Assembly: GCA_946887085.1 (NCBI GenBank)
Contig: CAMPKG010000212.1
Span: forward strand, 1-5,875
Direction: 5' to 3'
Length of the DNA: 5,875 nt
Source: an uncultured Sphingobacteriales bacterium
Lineage (GTDB): Bacteria; Bacteroidota; Bacteroidia; Chitinophagales; Chitinophagaceae
Shown here: piece by piece, positions 5,046 to 5,875 of the stretch
How positions within the stretch are numbered: the stretch's first letter is position 1
How the letters are laid out: every line of letters starts with the position of its first letter
Translations under genes and position numbers: made by a program
Notes under the pieces: generated by a model
What the model saw: the letters and a program-made list of their open reading frames with translations, nothing else
Databases searched by the model: none
Told to the model about the DNA's origin: nothing

Positions 5046-5875
5046 TAGAGCTTCCAGCATCACTTCCATTTTACTGCCCCTTGAGCCTTTTACGAGTATA
5101 GCAGCATTTTCAGGCAGCTTCTTTTTGATGTGTTCAGCAGCTTCCGGCGATGTATCAAACAAAATATGCTTGTCCGTTGTACCACGGAATTCCTTACCTA
5201 CAAGTATTACGTTGTCCCATTGGTATTGATCGATGAAGGCTACCAGCTCCTCATGCTCTTTACGTTCATCAGGACCCATTTCCTTCATGCCTCCGAGCCA
5301 AAGCATTTTATGTGGCAGTTGAGCCGCAGCAAAGTTCTTAATAGCAGCGCGCATGCTGGTGGGGTTGGCGTTGTAGGCGTCAAGGATGATCTTGTTGCTG
5401 CCCTTCTGCACCCACTGCGAACGGCTATTGTCCGGTGAGTAGGTAGCGATAGCTTTTTTGATATCGGCCATTGGTACACCGAAGTGCAGGCCTACCGCTA
5501 TAGCCACCATGGCATTGGGAAAGTTATAATCGCCAACCAACTGGGTATCCAGCTTTTCTCCGCCTTCCATTTCAACGCTGAGGAATACATCACTCATTAC
5601 GGGCTTACCCGTGTAGTCAGCATCCTCGCTCCCGTAGGTAACCTGTTTGGTTATTCTGGCAGACATCTCCACCAGGTAGCCAAGATCGGTATTACGGAAG
5701 ATAACACCGTTATTCGCCCGCAGGAAGTCATATAGCTCGCCTTTGCCCTTGCGGACGCCCTCAATGCCGCCAAAACCTTCTATATGTGCCTTGCCACAGT
5801 TGGTGATGATGCCATGGGTAGGCAGGGCTATCTTGCAATAGCTTTCTATCTCGTGGCGATGATTGGCCCCCATCT
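5040..5875 (-). CDS. murF: UDP-N-acetylmuramoyl-tripeptide--D-alanyl-D-alanine ligase, C-terminal part (5' end outside window)
   Basis: On the minus strand the frame enters at the right edge and ends with TAG at 5042-5040. The first full codon is the Met of MGANHRHEIE; the two bases before it fit the Glu expected in the EMGAN motif, so this Met is internal and not the start. About 277 residues are visible of a protein usually 430-450 long; the N-terminal UDP-substrate domain and the ATP P-loop are missing. MurF adds D-Ala-D-Ala to UDP-MurNAc-tripeptide in the cytoplasm, completing the pentapeptide precursor. Visible motifs, counted from that Met: TNCGKAHIEGFGG (24-36) of the central ATPase domain, KGEL (44-47), GDYNFPNAMVAIA (114-126), a conserved Arg151, then the C-terminal domain with LDAYNANPTSMRAAI (164-178), LGGMKEMG (193-200) and VKGSRGSKME (261-270). 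All fit MurF and not MurC, D or E. It is convergent with zapA, so it belongs to a separate transcript from the right. Confidence 0.95.
   Translation of the reverse strand, partial: MGANHRHEIESYCKIALPTHGIITNCGKAHIEGFGGIEGVRKGKGELYDFLRANNGVIFRNTDLGYLVEMSARITKQVTYGSEDADYTGKPVMSDVFLSVEMEGGEKLDTQLVGDYNFPNAMVAIAVGLHFGVPMADIKKAIATYSPDNSRSQWVQKGSNKIILDAYNANPTSMRAAIKNFAAAQLPHKMLWLGGMKEMGPDERKEHEELVAFIDQYQWDNVILVGKEFRGTTDKHILFDTSPEAAEHIKKKLPENAAILVKGSRGSKMEVMLEALS

Overview
The window looks like chromosomal DNA from a member of the Bacteroidota. A Chitinophagales- or Sphingobacteriales-like lineage is my best guess, but this is inference from protein style and not proof. The supporting signs are an LspA of about 210 residues with an extra segment before the catalytic VVD motif, a MurF that reads MGANHRHEIESYC, starts that mostly lack a strong Shine-Dalgarno sequence, a TAnnTTTG-type promoter box before etfB, and a roughly 100-bp palindrome of the GTCATTTCGA...GAGAAATCTC type, which I know as a dispersed repeat in this phylum. 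The genes are housekeeping genes of moderate GC content. I see no prophage, transposase, CRISPR array, rRNA or tRNA.

Layout. Positions 1-575 (+) hold the 3' part of a coiled-coil protein with a C-terminal C4 zinc ribbon (DUF164/HP0958-like). It is followed at once by a strong Rho-independent terminator (593-622). Positions 663-1799 (+) encode a membrane-anchored SGNH/GDSL-type hydrolase or acyltransferase. Positions 1800-2350 form a 551-bp gap with no convincing gene but many structures: an AT-rich perfect hairpin, the dispersed palindrome, a G-rich tract, a 10-bp tandem duplication, a small hairpin, a CCTCCCC/GGGGAGG fold-back next to a terminator-like stem, and a candidate promoter. Positions 2351-5043 (+) are four tightly spaced genes, etfB-etfA-lspA-zapA, with gaps of 29, 19 and 2 bases, probably one operon. 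Positions 5040-5875 (-) are the C-terminal two thirds of murF, convergent with zapA. The two stop codons share a CTAG tetranucleotide.

How the genes relate. EtfB and EtfA form the FAD-containing heterodimer that carries electrons from acyl-CoA and related dehydrogenases to the quinone pool. LspA (lipoprotein signal peptide cleavage), ZapA (FtsZ-ring assembly) and MurF (last cytoplasmic step of the peptidoglycan precursor) all belong to envelope growth and division, so the right half of the window is an envelope/division neighbourhood joined to a respiratory ETF pair. I did not find a previously undescribed system. The most notable points are the structured 1.8-2.35 kb intergenic region and the zapA/murF convergent junction, which leaves no intergenic room for a terminator.
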